15,775 nt of DNA from contig JAAKFW010000011.1 of assembly GCA_011064905.1 (NCBI GenBank), positions 1-15,775 on the forward strand. The letters run 5' to 3'. The translations under genes and the position numbers were made by a program. Under the pieces are notes generated by a model that was not told where the DNA came from, made no database searches, and worked only from the letters and a program-made list of their open reading frames with translations. Origin of the DNA: Candidatus Anoxychlamydiales bacterium (GTDB lineage Bacteria > Chlamydiota > Chlamydiia > Chlamydiales > SM23-39). Below, piece after piece: positions 15,586 to 15,775 of the stretch. Numbering within the stretch: position 1 is the first letter of the stretch; every line of letters begins with the position of its first letter.

Positions 15586-15677
15586 CTGTTTTTTAGGTGT
15601 TTTTGAGAATAATAATTTTAAATGATGTTTTGCAAAAAAGTCTACTGGTTTATTTTGAGCTAATTTTAAGAAAGAAA

Positions 15678-15751
15678 TGGGGCAAACAGGACTTGAACCT
15701 GTGACCGACGGGTTATGAGTCCGTTGCTCTAACCAACTGAGCTACTGCCCC
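15678..15751 (-). tRNA. tRNA with anticodon CAU (tRNA-Met elongator, or tRNA-Ile2)
   Basis: An intact 74-nt cloverleaf can be folded. The acceptor stem is GGGGCAG/TTGCCCC, the D stem GCTC/GAGC, the anticodon loop CTCATAA and the T stem ACAGG/CCTGT, with discriminator A. No CCA is encoded. The anticodon stem is ACGGA/CCCGT, with an A31-C39 mismatch next to the loop. The anticodon CAU could be elongator Met or lysidine-modified Ile2; the first base pair GC (not a C1-A72 mismatch) excludes initiator. A TATAGT-like -10 lies about 14 nt before the 5' end. Its 3' half is the attachment site duplicated three times to the left. Confidence 0.88.
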
Positions 15752-15775
15752 TAGAAAAGTAAACAACTATAATAA

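Larger units (their letters stand above)
9537..15677. mobile_element. Integrative element C (SIR2 plus zinc-ribbon nuclease cargo)
   Basis: About 6.1 kb from the third tRNA repeat to the 3' end of the intact tRNA gene, which makes it the element most recently inserted next to the tRNA if insertions always enter there. The cargo is the zinc-ribbon-nuclease/SIR2 operon, a lipoprotein/outer-membrane-protein pair and a 543-aa nuclease-like protein. The left arm matches that of element B. No integrase is visible. Confidence 0.68.

Noticed and set aside
55..15722. Repeated tRNA-like sequence as a CRISPR or other repeat array
   Set aside because: The copies are kilobases apart, identical to half of a tRNA, and bounded by element-specific flanks. 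This is an att-site pattern, not a spacer array.

Overview
The window is AT-rich accessory DNA, very probably from an obligate intracellular, protist-associated bacterium. The pointers are an ankyrin protein with an F-box-like N-terminus (a eukaryote-like effector layout), a lipoprotein and outer-membrane-type pair like those of environmental Chlamydiota, and a tRNA gene with no encoded CCA. A member of Chlamydiota (Parachlamydiales-like) or Dependentiae fits best. This placement is inference and is not certain.

The organising feature is an intact tRNA gene with anticodon CAU at the right edge (minus strand, 15678-15751). The last 42 nt of that gene recur exactly at 55-96, 1407-1448 and 9537-9578. 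This is the mark left by repeated site-specific integration into the 3' end of a tRNA gene. The copies divide the window into three tandem elements: A (55-1406), B (1407-9536) and C (9537-15677). B and C share a left-end architecture beyond the tRNA core: the same 8-nt extension, matching AACCA and CCAATC blocks, and a GGTGCA-N13-TGCACC dyad 101-102 nt from the core. Their cargo is completely different. No integrase or recombinase gene is visible in any of the three.

Element A carries one ankyrin/F-box-like gene. Element B is a defence island. It holds a Panacea-domain antitoxin with an overlapping two-helix membrane protein (candidate PanAT toxin-antitoxin), a complete type I restriction-modification operon (hsdM-hsdS-hsdR with ATGA overlaps), a divergent Cas4/RecB-like nuclease with four paired cysteines, and a 239-aa protein of unknown function. 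Element C holds a two-gene operon: a large protein with eight zinc-ribbon repeats interrupted by a Vsr/DUF559-like nuclease domain, followed 10 nt later by a SIR2-like protein. It also holds a lipoprotein/outer-membrane-protein pair and a 543-aa protein with a PD-(D/E)XK-type nuclease core.

The best candidate for an undescribed system is the zinc-ribbon-nuclease plus SIR2 operon (9760-12898). Its parts suggest a nucleic-acid-sensing or -cutting subunit coupled to an NAD-dependent effector. A second point of interest is the platform itself: short elements with matching ends and no integrase, stacked in one tRNA gene and delivering different defence cargo.
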